Assembly: GCF_963678635.1 (NCBI RefSeq)
Contig: NC_087062.1
Span: 17,223,789 to 17,287,788, forward strand
Reading direction: 5' to 3'
From: Symsagittifera roscoffensis
Taxonomy: Eukaryota > Xenacoelomorpha > Acoela > Convolutidae
DNA length: 64,000 bases
Below the pieces are notes generated by a model that saw only the letters and a program-made list of their open reading frames with translations, was not told the DNA's origin and made no database searches. Positions 1 through 13,500 of this stretch are shown in pieces (position 1 is the stretch's first letter; each line of letters opens with the position of its first letter). Position numbers and translations under genes: made by a program.

Positions 1-792
1 GGGGTAGCACGGTGGGTTAGGCCGGCTATAGAGCATGCTCAGGACGTCCTCTCTGGTGCATTAGGCCAGGAGTGGGAGTATGATTTCATGCTGGTTTTTT
101 GAGGGGTACTATTTTGTGCTAACGTTTTATGTTATATTATTTCTGGTTTTTCCTTTGTTACTTTGGTTGTGTCCTTTTCTCAAAAATCAAATTGTTTTTG
201 GTTTGGGTTTGTCTTGCGACTTTTTGGTGTTTCATTGTTTCTTTCTTAGACTTGGTAATAGTCTTCAAAAGAATAAATTATCCAGTTTAAGCTGGGTTAA
301 TCCGGTTTGGGTACCGTGGGTTTGCTTTTCTTAGTCATGCTGTTAGTTTATGTTTTTTGGTGTTTAGTAAGCTGCGTTGGTTAGTTTGGATTAATATATA
401 ACTCCTTTCCAACCGGGTTAAAGGAAAGTTGGAAACTTGTTATCACTTGTTTGTTTGTTGAGTGAATTCTTCGTGGGCGAGCTGTGCGATTTTGGATAGA
501 ATTCTTGTGCGAGTGAATGGAAAGATATATAAAAATTTAGTACTGCTTTCTCTTTTTATAAATTTACTATTTAGAATTTGAATTTTACTGCTTTGTGGGG
601 TTCTGCAATTATTAATTGATTTTCATCGTATTTAACTTTACTACATTTAGGAAGATAATTTATAGATTAATTTAATACTTTTGATTTTGAATTTTACTGC
701 ATCATTTAGTGCTGTTGGTTATGGAAAGTTTATAATTTAGAAAAGAGTTTTGTATTCTTTTTCCTTTTTTGCAAATGATCGTGATTTGAAGA
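1..792 (-). other. Copy A 3' noncoding tail
   Basis: AT-rich sequence downstream of the last ORF and intron, aligning with 62641-63480 of the intact copy. It holds two abutting perfect 10 bp palindromes, GAGCATGCTC at 31-40 and AGGACGTCCT at 41-50, and several (G)CAGTAAA motifs on the minus strand near 540-700. No coding sequence is visible; the short plus-strand ORFs here are antisense noise. Confidence 0.75.
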
Positions 793-876
793 CTAAAGAA
801 AATATAAAACATTTATAAAGAATGGCTAGTTGTAATTTTGAAATATTTAGTTTTAATTTGTTCAATTCATACTTAC
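793..876 (-). other. Copy A 3' intron (84 bp)
   Basis: On the minus strand a consensus donor GTAAGTATG begins at 876, immediately after the TAG stop of the last ORF (877-879). A pyrimidine-rich acceptor TTTTCTTTAG ends at 793. The intact copy has the same donor and acceptor at 62562-62640. Splicing is inferred from the signals only. Confidence 0.7.
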
Positions 877-2689
877 CTAATTGTCAGGAAAGAAGCCATG
901 AGGAGAAACATCGTGAATAGCATCTTATGTGGTTAACAATTTTGCAAATATGCGAATGATGTTTTTATTTTGAAGCAGTTGCCAAAGCAATTGAAGTGCT
1001 TTTTTGGTTTTTAGTTCTTCAGTGCCTACTGAAAATTCGTGAGATGTGTTCTGAATTAGATTGTAAAATTTGTGATTATATTTAGTTTTGCGAATGAATT
1101 TTAGAATGGGTATTTCTATAGGTTGAATATTTTCATGTGGGACTATTAGGGGTCGGGATTCTTCTTCGTTGAAGGTCTTGGTAAGGGGACAAATTATATA
1201 CATCTGGTTGATTGGGTCACAATTCCGGAGGATACCTTGAAGGTGACTGTTTTTAAAACAATATATGAAATTTAGGAAAATTGGTGAGGTGTATTTAGAG
1301 TTGATGAAATGAAATCTGTGGTGAGGTTGTCGTGATGGTGTGTGTAAATCGAATTAATTTTGTATAAAACGATAATAAGTGTAGGTGTGCGTTTGTTTAG
1401 TTCGCAACATGATGTCGTGGGAACAGTGCAAATCACGTTCTTTTATTGAAAGAAAACAAAAAGTTCGTGAAAATATTTAAAATTTGTCAAAAAAAAGTTT
1501 CGTATGCCTGAATATCGGATAGTGCTTTTGAAATAATGTGGTCATGCTTTTTGTCTAGAATGCTAAGTGTGAATAAGTAGGATGTTTTAATGAAGAATTT
1601 TTCTGTTAATTGTGGGTTTGCAAATTGATCATCGTCAAAAAATTGATCTTGGTTAGGTCTGATGATGTTATGACCATAATATTCAATTGAATACTCGTTA
1701 GCTTGGGGTGCAGTGAATGTTTTTAGTAATTTCTTAAATCCAAGGTATGTAAACTGTCGGGATGTTAGTGCTGTTGCTAGTCTGAATAATTCGCTCTTAT
1801 TTCTTTCAATATCTTGTTGGATGTTATGGAGTGGTAAAGAAAGGGGGTTAGTGTAATTAAAATAAGCTGTCCAATGAAGTGTGGGTATTAATACATGTTC
1901 GTCTACAAAATTATGTAGTTCAGGGTTAGGGTCGGATTGATTTAATGTATATTGGGGAAACAAAGGTAGGGTTACTTGAAGATAGTTGGCAGTATTGGTG
2001 TGGTCTGGATGGTTATCATATTCTCGGGCGGTTCCGGGTTTGAATGGGAACGGGTGATTTGGAAATTTACGTTTAAAGGTTCTATAAGCTCGGTTAGTAC
2101 TAGTGGATGATTCTGTTGATGTGGATGATTGGGCTAATGATGGAGTGTAATCTGAAATTCGTGTAGGTGCTGGTGGATTTGATGATGTTATTGTTGATGA
2201 CAGTTGGTGAATAGCTAGAGTGTGGGGGTATGGTAACTGTTGTTGGAGTGTTATAAAATTTTCTAATTCTTCAGAATTTTGAATATTATCTGGGGAATTG
2301 TTGGTTGATCGTTCAGAAATAAATGGGAAGTAGGTTGGGGTTACTTGGGAATTATGAGAACGAGTGGAGGGCGATTTACAGTGGTTTTTGAGGTTGAATA
2401 GGTCGAAAGGGTTGTTTGGAAAAGGTTGAAGAGCTGGTCGGGGTATAGGAAGAAGGAGATGGTTCGGAATCGGCGAATTCATCGGGAGTTTCTATTTCGG
2501 AGTTATTAAATTGTGATATTGTCTGAAAATTTGTGACATCTGAGTTAGTATCAGAATTCATGCCTGATGATGTGTTAATTTGAGGTGAATCGGTTGGCGG
2601 AAAAGCAAAAAGTGGAATAATGGGGATTGGGTTTTGGAGATTGGCAGGTGGGAGTTTGAGCGATGGAGTGATCCAATTTGTCTGCTCAT
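877..2689 (-). pseudogene. Copy A last ORF (ORF3) remnant
   Basis: Minus-strand remnant of the 597-codon ORF at 60765-62558. The start ATG (2689) is kept within the same ATGA overlap with the upstream envelope stop. A Pro/Ser/Thr-rich N-terminal part is followed by the conserved block beginning near RAYRTFKRKFPNHPF, which is open in one frame from about 2482 to 1487. A further piece at 1203-925 matches the C-terminal part (segments like NKNIIRI.AKLLTT). Frameshifts separate these pieces. Function unknown. Confidence 0.85.
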
Positions 2690-5306
2690 CGTGGGCTGAA
2701 AAAATGATTATTTTGAGATTGAAAAGTGATGGTGTGGGGCTGTTCAGTGATTTGTTCATATGTATCGTCATTTTGGGGATGTTGTGTTACTATATGTTGA
2801 ATGGGGCTTTGTATTTTATTTGGTCTTAAGTTTGGAGGGTTTGTGATTGCTAGGTTTCGAAAATTTCGTGAAACTAATGATAATGGATGGTTATGATGTG
2901 CGTTTGGTAAATGTGGTGCTGTATGTAATAAACTTGTATTAGTGTATGATTCGTCGTATGTGTTCGGTTTTGTTGATAGCTTTGTATTGTATTCTTTGGT
3001 TTGCGCATCTTAATAAAGAGTATTTTTTTTATTGATGTTGAAAATATTCCAAAATTCCTGAAAATAGTATGCGTGCTACGCTTCCCTGTCGGTTTACTTG
3101 TGTATGTATTGCGCATGTGTTATAGATTCCTTTAGAAATGAGAAAAAAAATCCAATAAAAATAAACATTGCGTATTGCATAGTCAATCTTTCTAAGATGA
3201 AATAGGGCCATCCTAGAAAGGCATGAATTTCGTTTTTCAAAATTAAGAAGCTACAAATATTAATTGGTGAGATATCTTGTGGTCTAAACTTTTCGCCGTT
3301 TAAATATATGTAATCTTTAATATCTTTAAAATATCCGATGTAGTCCTGTGTGTAGATGTCTGAAAAGCCTGCGGTTTCTACAAGTTTTAGTAAATTTTGA
3401 TCAATTGATTGTCGTTGTATAGTGTGCATTTGTGTTAGTAGTTCTTGTGTTAGTAATTGTTGTGTACGAATGCGATTTTGTATATCTGATTTAGAATATA
3501 TTGCTATCGATTGTAAATCGATATTGGGATTGCGGGCTATAGCTCGAACTTGCGGGCTATAGTTCGGGTGATGACTTTTTTAATGGTTGTATTAATGTGG
3601 GGTATGGTGTAAGTAGGTAGTACTTTTCTTCGTCGGGGTTTAATTGTACGACGTTGTGGCTGTTTTCTGATTGTTATGGGACTGTGGTATCCCAAAAAGA
3701 TGTTCGTCTTGAAAAGTATCAACAAAATGTACTTTACTTTTATAGAATATCGGGATTCGTTTGTAACAACGTTTATCTTCAAAAACATATAATGGGATAC
3801 TTTTTTCGTGCAAGTATGAAATCATTAGATGTTTCCTTCATAGTCAAGGAAGTTTGATCTATTTCCAGATAATAAATATCCTGCGTAGGGTATTTTTAGA
3901 ACTGCTAGTGCTAGCGATTGTAGTATCTGGGTTCTTTCTAGTTCACATAGTTGATGTACTGTTTCTAATTCGGAAAGTGACTTTTCTTGAAAAAATCTAC
4001 TATTAGTGTAGTCTAATTTCATATCAAAGTGAATGTCATAATGAATTGCGCCATAATATGTATTATTCATTAGTGATAGTTATTGTAGTCGTGTGCTTTC
4101 CGTGTCTTGTGGTTTTATTTTCCCACGAGTGTTTTCTGCGCTTCTGAGAAGGGTTACTTGGATGTATGAGTTTCTTTCGTTGATAGATTGATGTGTTGCA
4201 TTTTTCCAGTGGTCATATCGAAACCTTGTTCGTATTCGACAAGTATTTTGGAATATTGTGTTTTATAGAGTGGGTTTTCATATTTACATGCGAATTCTGT
4301 TTCTTGGTAGATTTGAAAACTTGTTAATTTATTTTCTATATTATGGATGTTTCTAAATTCAGTATTTTTCTGTCTTTTTTGACTTGCGTTGACATTTTCA
4401 AATGGTATTGATTCGACAAAATGTTTTTCAAGAAATTTTATCATTCTAGCATGTATTTTTGCTACTTGAAATGTTGTACAAGTGTCTTCGGGAAACCAGA
4501 CAATTGTTGCTTGTGTTCTTGTTGTAGGATCACAGTAGCCTTGGTCATTTTTGCGAGGTAGTATGATTCCTTGATAAATTATCGTGTAATCATTTAAGTC
4601 TCGTGTGAGTTGTATTTTTTCAGGTTGTATTTTCCAGTCAAAAAACATTATTTCTTGGTGTACTTTATTTTTTGTATCAGCTTTGCAGTTTGAAAGATCA
4701 ATTATTCCAATGTGTGGTATCCAGTATTTGTCGTGAAGATCATAAGTTAATCTTCAGTGTGCGCTATTATATGGATAGTTTTCGTCTAATTTAATATGTC
4801 CTTGGTATCTTTCAAGCTCTGTTTGGAGTACGGAGTCGGTGAAAACTTGAAAGCTTACTAATTTTCTATTTGATTTTTTATTTCTTTTGAGATTTAGTCT
4901 GAGTAGTTCATTTTTACAATCTTCGGGTTTTCGATGTAAAAGTCTTTCTATATTGCTTTGATAGAAAGATTCCTGATCAAGTCGGTTTTTATTTCCGTTT
5001 CAGACTTGTGAACAATGTACTTTCTTTTCGGAAAAGGTCGCTGTAAGATTTTAGCCTGTAAGTGTTGTTGCTCGGGCTTTCGAGTATAATGTAGCTGTTT
5101 TTTTTGTGGTTTCTATAGCTTATGGTTCTGATTCGCATTGTGTTACTTGATTTATAGCATATTTTTGTAGTGCTTTTTGTTCGTTTTCTTCGCAATCGTA
5201 GTGTGTTACTAATAAATCCTGAGGTCCTGTGCGAGGAGATGAATTTGTATTGTGTTCGGAAAAAAATTAGAAAAAGGTGGTCTGTAAAAATCTTTAAAAT
5301 ATACAT
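2686..5306 (-). pseudogene. Copy A envelope-like glycoprotein remnant
   Basis: Homologous along its length to the 872-codon glycoprotein at 58150-60768. Separate open pieces at 4648-4154, 4070-3825, 3825-3640 and 3429-3094 match successive parts of it, in several frames. The start ATG at 5306 overlaps the end of the AUG-less ORF by 13 bp, exactly as in the intact copy. Not functional. Confidence 0.85.
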
Positions 5307-6416
5307 GTGCATGATAATCCTGAATATGGGTTATAAAAAGTTATATCCAATTGTCTTTTCGGTATATCTGTCGTATTTATATATGACTTCAGTTGTTATA
5401 AATGGAGGAGGTAATGATTGAGCTGTTATATTTGGTGGGCTTGGGGGAAGAGGGTGTTGAAAAATGTTGTTAAGTCTTACTGTGATTTCAAACTTTAGTT
5501 GGAAACTATTTTGTTGAAGAATTTGGATGTTATGTTCTTGAATATCTTTGTGAATATCTTGTCTTTATTGTAATCTATTTAGTGCCCAATTGTTGAGTCG
5601 GCTATTTTCCTGATTTTATCCAAATAATGGGGGGGTGCTACAAATGTATTCCAATCTGATTGTAGTGGGGTATTTGTGGATGATTATTCTTGTTATCTGG
5701 CGTCAAGATTTGTTGGAAAACTTAGGGGGAAAAGCGTTGGTGATATTTGGTTTATTGAAGGTGTTGTGGAAGTGGTGAAAGTGTTTCTGGTAGGGATGAT
5801 AAGGTTGTATCAGAAGAAATATCTATTGGTTCGTTTGTTATATTGGGTTCACGTTGAGTATTTGATTGTGTTGTCCAATGTGGTAGTCTTTCGGTGGATT
5901 CTGGGGGGTTAAAAGGATTTTCTCTAATTTGTTCTGATGTTGGAGTTGAATCTAAATAATCTGATGGAAAATTTAATATGCTTTGTTGTGAAGCAAGTGT
6001 GGGGGTTTCTGGCAGTGTACTACTAGAAAGTTCTGAGGTAGTTGGTGTTGGTGATTGAGGTATACTAAAATTAACTCTGGGGTTTGAAAATTTTTGTTTC
6101 TTCTTGGATGTTTAATTTGTCTATTTATTTCAAGTGTATTTTGGTTTTGGCTAATATGTCTTGCTCTTTTAAGGTCTTGTTGTAGAGTGGGACATAGATT
6201 ATACGTCTGTTCGTTTTGCGGTTCGCTTAAAGTTGCGTGGCGAACAACTGGTTCTAATGGTTCAGATAGTCGTGCGTGTCTTTCTTCAAAAGTGTATGGG
6301 TTGTCTTGAAAAGAAACAGGTGTTGATGATTGGGGATTTCGGGTAGTTGTAGGTGTTATTGGATTTTCTTGGAACGTTATTGGTGGGGGCTGTCTTGGTG
6401 GTGGTTGATTAGCAAT
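5294..6416 (-). pseudogene. Copy A remnant of AUG-less ORF
   Basis: Minus-strand counterpart of the AUG-less frame at 57026-58162. The start region again has no ATG, but keeps AAAATTGCT at the position of the proposed near-cognate AUU. The protein then aligns (segments such as FQDNPYTFEERHARLSEP) despite many nucleotide differences. The frame ends inside the envelope start with the same 13 bp overlap. Some frame breaks are present. Confidence 0.75.
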
Positions 6417-6439
6417 TTTGAAAAGGAGTTTTTAGTTTT

Positions 6440-6867
6440 TTATATTGAAGATTTATGTTTGTTATAGTATTCTTCAATGAAAAGAATTAAAAAATGGTAG
6501 CTAAGGCGAATATGGTGATTGCTTTTTTTTATACATTTGCACACTACCCTGATTAGGGATGTTAAAAATGTGGCAAACATTATAAATAATAGAAAAATAT
6601 CTGTTCGACTAAAAATGGTTCGAAAAATTTATGTTGATTTAGAATTATCGTACTTGTGAATGTGATCAAGGATTTGGGAGAGTTAGAAGTATATTTCAAA
6701 TAGGGAAAAGAAAATTAAGAAAAGATTGCAAAAAATTATGAACAGAATTATTAGAGTTTTAAAAGTTTCGGCTAAAAAGATTATTAAAAATTTAAGTAGA
6801 GTAGAAAATGTTACAAAAAATTTGAAATTATTTGTTTGGAGATATTGACTGTTACACAAAGAAGCAT
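6440..6867 (-). pseudogene. Copy A remnants of the two small membrane ORFs
   Basis: Two short hydrophobic coding remnants corresponding to 56605-57020. The first keeps an IIFCN.FLIF-like membrane segment and a C-terminal IH(R/K)YD motif but has internal stops. The second keeps the membrane segment and the CKCIKKAI motif. The ATGA junction between them is lost here (ATG has become ATA). Retention of hydrophobicity and motifs supports both being real genes in the ancestor. Confidence 0.65.
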
Positions 6868-7128
6868 TTAAAAAATGACTTGTTTTGTCAAATTTTTTAA
6901 AAGTTTTTTGGGGCTAAATTTAAGTGTGGTTTGATTATTTATTGATTTTTTGACAAGTGGCTTGTCTTTTGTCAAAGATTGTTGAGAGTTATTTTATGGT
7001 GTTGGGAGGACTGCATAATTTTGTTTTTGTTTATTGGATAATTGGGGGTATCTTTGAAATGTTTGTACTATAGACCAAATGATCATGTGTTTTTTGCTCT
7101 TTTAGTTGTCAATTTTTAGCGGGTTGAT

Positions 7129-7177
7129 TATTTTTGACCTGGAGGTTGTAAAGTTATAGTTACAGATATGCCTGGAG
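7129..7177 (-). promoter_or_regulatory. Copy A conserved noncoding block after pol
   Basis: Differs from the block at 56181-56231 by only two substitutions over 50 nt, while flanking sequence and the coding genes have diverged much more. It has stops in all frames. See the intact-copy entry for interpretation. Confidence 0.7.
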
Positions 7178-7569
7178 ATTAATATCTGTCGGCTACTAAG
7201 GTTGTGTTAAAGTCATTGAAGTGAAGAATTTGAATGAATTCTATTGGCTGATTTTGAACTAGAATTATTCAAGTGTGTTTTTAGCTTGTTATTACAAATT
7301 TATGAAGATTTAAAATGATTGAGAAGAATACTGACATTTAATCAAAATTAAAGGTGTTGCGGAAATTCAACTTTCTTCAATATGTAAGATTGTGGAATGA
7401 ATGTTTAATAGTTTTTGCGTGGCTGACTTCTAAGTCGTGAGGATTCTCTATGTTCAAATTTCTGTTGTTGATCCTGTGGTAAAACTTTTTCTGTCATTTT
7501 TCTTTTTTTTCTTTCTTTTTGAGTTGTTTTTGTTTCTGATATATAAGATACTTGGGGGTTTGTATTTTG

Positions 7570-10500
7570 TTATTGAATTATTATCTGATTGTTATTTTTA
7601 TTGGTATTTTGATTTTGTTCTGTTTCTGAATTATTCTGAATAATTTTTAAACCTGTTAAAGAATATATTTGAGTTAATTTGCGAAGTGCGTATTCTTTTG
7701 GATAATAAGGCAATAAGTTGTTACGGTGTTGAACCATTTCTTTTTTTCTGGACTCAGTAAGTTTATATGTTACTTCAGTGGGTTCATCAATTATTTGATA
7801 TGGTCTTTTTTCGAGTGCTTGTAATTTTTTGGAGATTCCTTTTTGTGTATTAAAATTAGATATTAAAACAAATGTTCCAATTTTTAAGTCTGTGGCTGGC
7901 ATGAAGCGTGAATTAATTTGGTTATTTATATTTTGCCTTTGTAACAATTTCTTTGTTACTTTTTGGTAGATTTCATTATGTTTCTTATCTTTTTGTAAAA
8001 TCCATTTGGTATGTGTACCGGAAGCTAATTTCAAAATTTGTGGATGATGAAAGTGGTCTTCATCATGTGTGTAAGGGTAGGTTATACCAAATTGAATTTT
8101 TGTTTGGTTGACAATAACCTTGTGTTTTTTTATGAGCGTCTGCTGTAAACATAATTGGTTTTCGTGGCTTTTGGTTAAAAACCATTTCATACGGTGACAT
8201 TCCTAACGTTGTTATGATTTGTGAAATATAAGATAAAGGGAATAATTTTACATCTGCTGACCATTCAGTATATCGTGTATCATTTCCATTTATGATACAT
8301 CTAAGATATTTATGTAATGAACAGTTCATACCTTCGACTAATCCATTTGTCCAAGGTGCATGAGTTGTACGTGTCTTATTTTTAAATTTAAATAAGTGAC
8401 ATAGTGTGTTAATTTCATTGATTATAAATTCGGTGCCGTTATCTGTGACTAGTATTTCGGGTAGTCCGAATTTAGCTATCCAATGTTCGTAAAGTGTTGT
8501 ATATGCGTAATAAGCATTACAGTGTGGTACTGATTTAAGTGCTACGCAGTGTGTAAATGCAATAACAGTGACCATAATTTAAGAATTTCCTTCAGAGGAT
8601 TGTGAAATTGGTCCTTTTGTGTCAAACGAAGTTCTACGGTTGAAATAAAGATTTTGTCCATTAAACTCTTGTTTTTATGCTATTTGCTTTTGATTTGGGT
8701 AAGGTTTATTTAATTGGCATACTATACAACCGTTGCATAATACTTTGATCCAAATTGGTGCATTTGGGAAGTAAAAATTTTGTGTAAAATTCGAGTATGT
8801 TTTTTCTGATCCTGAGTGTCCTTTTGTATCTATTGTATGTGATATGTTGAATTCTATCAACATCATACTTAAAGGAAGACAGGGTACATTAGAATCAGAT
8901 GTTTGGTATTCTAAAAGATCTATGTTTTCATTTATAGTACTTTTATTAAATTTTCTGAAATATCGGAGTGTTTTATTTCCTAAAATTGTTGTATCCGCTT
9001 TTGTTGGTTTTGTTATGATTTGTGCCATGATTTGAGTTGTCTAATAACAGGGTCAAAGTTTTGGTATTTTGTAATGATTGTAGTGTAATTTTCACTTTTA
9101 GTGGTAGAAAAATACTTTCTACTTCGAGTTTTGATAGGGGGGATTGTGTCAAGTGGGTCACGAAGATTGAAAACTTGATTTATCGTATATTTTGAATCAT
9201 TTGGTGATGGTCCTTAAAAATTAATGGTATCAGTTATATTTACTTTTTCTATTAAGGTAAAAGGGTCTTTTTTGTGTGGTTGTTGTTTAATTTGCTTTTG
9301 TTGAGTATTGTTTTTAATCCAATGTGAAAATGGAATTGGTTTAAATGTGGATGTTCTTAACAATTAACTTCATATCGGTTATTTTGACAATCTAAATAAA
9401 GCTGAAAAGGTTGCAAATTGTTTATTTGAGATTGATCTATGTCAGTTTTTACTGAATATTTACATTCTAATCGTGGTGATGTTTTATTTTTTGCGAGATA
9501 AAATTTAATATTTTGTGGTATCTCAACTGTAGTTTTTCGTGTGAGTAGTTCAGGTGGTGTGTTTCTACTTAATGTGCCTGGTAATCCAAGGTTTTTTCCT
9601 GCTCTCCAAACTATATGTAATTTTGGAAATTTCATTAGGATTGATTGAAATCTATAAACTCTATGGTTTTGATTTGATTTTTCGGTGTAAAAAGAAATAC
9701 AATTGGTTTGTGATCTGTAAATAAAACTGTTGGATGTTTTGATCCAAGTATCAAAAAAAACATATTCTGTAAGTGTATATATTATAGCTGTGCATTCTTC
9801 CATAAGGGTAGAGAGTCGTAATTCAGCTTGTGTAAATAAGCGAGAGTTTGCTGATATAAGATTTATTTTATTCGTTCCATTGTGTGATTGTAACAATGCC
9901 AAAGTTTGAAGCGTCGCACATTGCATAAAATGGTTGGTTTGGGTCTGGAATTGTATTTGATATTTGTTCTGTCAAAAGTTTTTTGATTTCTTCAAATCGT
10001 GTTTGATGTTCTGTTGTCCATTCAAAATTATTTTATTGTAAAAGAATGTTATAGAATAGTCTTAAGTATAGTTGCATTTTGTATAAATATTTACTTAAGA
10101 AATTTAACATTCCAAGAAATTCTTGGATTTTCTTTTTATTTCTTGGTGGCTGGAGTTTTTGATGATATTGTTCTAAAACTACGAATCTTTCATTTTTAGT
10201 TTGTTCTTGCTTGAGAACATTGTCTAACTATGTAATTGCTTTTTTCTCAAGTATGAATGGTCTGAAAATTTTACTTATAAATGCAGAAAAAGCTGCTTGT
10301 CCTATGGATATTCCATAGAATAATCTAATAAAACGTATTGTTGATTTCCGATAACAAATTGTGTTAATCGTCGTGATCGTTCGTGTAATGGCATTTGATT
10401 GTATGCACTATTCATATCTGCGGTTGTGAAGCATTTTGCGGTTGCGAATGGATTCAATAGGCCAATTGCATTTAGATTCATCAATTAATGAATTGAGATA

Positions 10501-13500
10501 TCTAGCGTCAAGAACTATTTTCAGTGATTCTCCTTTTGCTAGGATGATAACTGGGTTGATAAAGGTATTTCCTTTTGGTTGTTATTGCTTCTTTACTGGA
10601 GGTATGTTTTCATATTGTTCTAAGATGTCGTGTAATCTATTTACCTTATCATGTAAGTGTATTGGTACTTTTCTTGCTCTTTGATTTTTGAAAGTTGCAT
10701 CAGGTTTCAAAGGCAGATGAAGTGGTGAATTTACTTCTCCAACGTCAAACTTAGATGTTGCGTATGCTGTTGGCTATTTTAATAATAATTTAGCTAATAT
10801 GTCGAATTCGTTTTGTGTTATTTGAGAGTGTTGAAAACTAAACATTGTTAAAAAATTTTGTTGTTCTTCTGTATAATTTGATATTTTAAATGTTGGTTCA
10901 AAATAGGGTGTTTTTGTGAAATAAACTGTATTTCTTTTTTCGTCGCTTATTATATTGTTTATTGATAATTCTTCATCAAGAATTGTTCATTGACATATGT
11001 CTAGTAAGCGTAATAAATTATTGACTCGATATGCTACTTCGTTTGTGGGCGAAGTTGTTGCATTTGTTTCACAGTGTCCTAAGAGTCCTAACGGCAATGT
11101 GATTTGATATGGTGAAATATTATAGACGTGTAACGAAATAATATCAGAGTTTGAATGTTTCATGTATTTTATAGATGAGATTGTTACCCTAAAAATTTTA
11201 TGATTTGGTTTAAATTCAAGGTCTGACATAAAGAGATGTTGTTTATTTTGGTCTTTATCATATTCGTGAACTTGTTTGATTTAGAAATTATAAACATTTC
11301 CTGATTGTGGTTTCAGGTGTTTTCGTTCTTGGTTGTATATAGGATAAAATTCGGAGAAAACTGTTGGTTGTTTGTTTAATCTTTGGAAAACTGTTAAAGC
11401 TGTGTTTTCATTCTTGTGTACTTGTCTTTGATATGTATTTTGCAAATTTAAAATTTTTATTGATGGGATGTATTTAGTTATAAATGGTGTTCCAATGATT
11501 TTGTGTTTTATATCCGTTATGTGGAATGTTTGTTTAAACGGTTTGTTTAAGAGTTTATTTTGTTCCATTGTTCTTGTGGGAACTAGGAAAAAAAGGATTT
11601 TTCCATAATTAGTTAATGTTGAGCCTTGTGCTGTTGCTAATTTACTGGCTGTTTTCATGGGTTTTAAGTTTAGATGAAAAGTTTTGATTACATTCCAATT
11701 GGGGATTTTAACGATATTTGATTCTGCTCGATTAAGAAATCTATTACAAGGTCTCGTGGTTGAAATTCTTTATTTTTGGGACTTTCTAAGAGAAATGGAA
11801 TTGTCCAAACTTTTTCTCTTGGTAGTTTTTTTTGTATAATTTGATAAACGTGGTATGTACTTGAACATTGTACTTCGTCTTTTTCGGGTTTGATTACAGT
11901 ATTAATTTCATTTACTTCTTGCATAACTGGTACACTATTACTAATAGGTCTAGTGTAATGATCTTGAAAAAAGTTCCAATTGATTTTCGTAAATGTGTGA
12001 ATGGAAGGGTTGTACATATATAATAGGTTGATAGTCATTTTCAACTGTTATCATATGGACTGAGATAGTGTTTTACTGTATCACTTTCGCTATCTGTTGA
12101 TTCACAATTAATGTGATTTAATTGTAAATTAGTACTTTCTGTATTTTCGATACCGGGGGGGGGGGGGGTCTGAAATTGTTTCTTCAGTTGTTTGTACTTG
12201 ATTAATTTGTCTTTGATGTTTAGGTGTGTTACTTCTATACTTGTTTTGGGAATCGGGGTAACGGTTATTATTCCTATGAGGAGACTGGGATAATTTCTTT
12301 GCTGATTGTTATAGTTTGGATTCCTATTTCGTTAACTGTTTCGTGATCTATTTTGATGGTAATTGTCATTGGGTCTTTGATAATTGGACCTGTTGTATGA
12401 ATTATTTCTTGATCTATTGTTTTGTTAACGCTGATTTCGATTATTTGAATAGCTTCTAGTTCTATTGTTAGATTAATTTCTGTTTCTATTATATGATGAA
12501 TTTCGTGAACTGTCGTTCGAACAGTGTCTCTTCCTAGGGTTTGAATGGGAACTGTTAGCAAATGAATATTCTCTTCTGTTCGAGTTCGATCGTGAATAAT
12601 TGTTTCGATACTGATGATTTTGACTATTTGATCGACTATATCTATTTTGTGAGAAATTTCGTGAATTTCTTTGTTGTGGTGATCTGCCTTTATAGCTAAG
12701 TTATTTTATGCCTTAATTGTTTGGAAGTGGTTTTCCAGAGCTGTTATTACTATGTATATTTTTGTTTGGTAAATTTTTTTTTTTTCATTTATTGGTAGAA
12801 TGATTTGTTTGGTTCTTTGTTCTTTGTTGGCCTATTTTGGTTATCTTGTTGTTTTTGTCTACATTCGGCAATGCTGTGTCCGTATTTTTGGCAATAGTTA
12901 CACCATTTTTTGAAAGATGGTATACCTTTAAAGTTTAGGTTTTTCTGATATTTGTTTAAAATTTCAGTGGTTTTTTCAGATAAATCTTCATTTGAACCCT
13001 GTGTGTTGTTTATATGTGTAGTATTTGTTTCGATTCTATTAACTTATTGTAGTTTAAGATTCTCTGTTTCTTCGAGTTTCATTGTGATTTCTGCCTGTTC
13101 TAGTTTATCAACTAGTTTTCGAAAACTTAAATCTGGTTCTCGAATTGAGGAAGAATATGATGCTCTCTTTTTAATTGCTATTTTCCTTAATTGAGGTGTT
13201 AGAGTCACCATTAAATTTTCTGTCTTTTTTTGCTTTTATAATAATGAGTGTTTATTGAATATGCTTTTCGAACTAGTGTTTCGATTCTAACTGCTAATTG
13301 TTTAATTGTTTCGTTTGGTAGTCTACGAATTTCATTACATAAAACTCTTTGATGTTGTTTGTTTCTTTCAGAATCAAACATTTTTGAAAATTCTTGTGTG
13401 AATCTTTTCCAATCTGATTTTATATCTATAGGTAAAATTGAAAACCATTTTTGACCTGCGCCATCAAGTGTTGTTTGATTTACCGCTGTGCGTCTATGTA

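Noticed and set aside
80-334. Plus-strand 84-codon hydrophobic ORF at the left edge
   Set aside because: Antisense to the noncoding tail of copy A; Phe/Leu-rich only because the minus strand is A-rich. The matching antisense ORF at 63181-63402 is explained the same way.
12155-12168. Poly-G run in copy A and poly-C run near 17766
   Set aside because: Homopolymer tracts in dead sequence or spacer, likely slippage or assembly artefact; no conserved counterpart in copy B.
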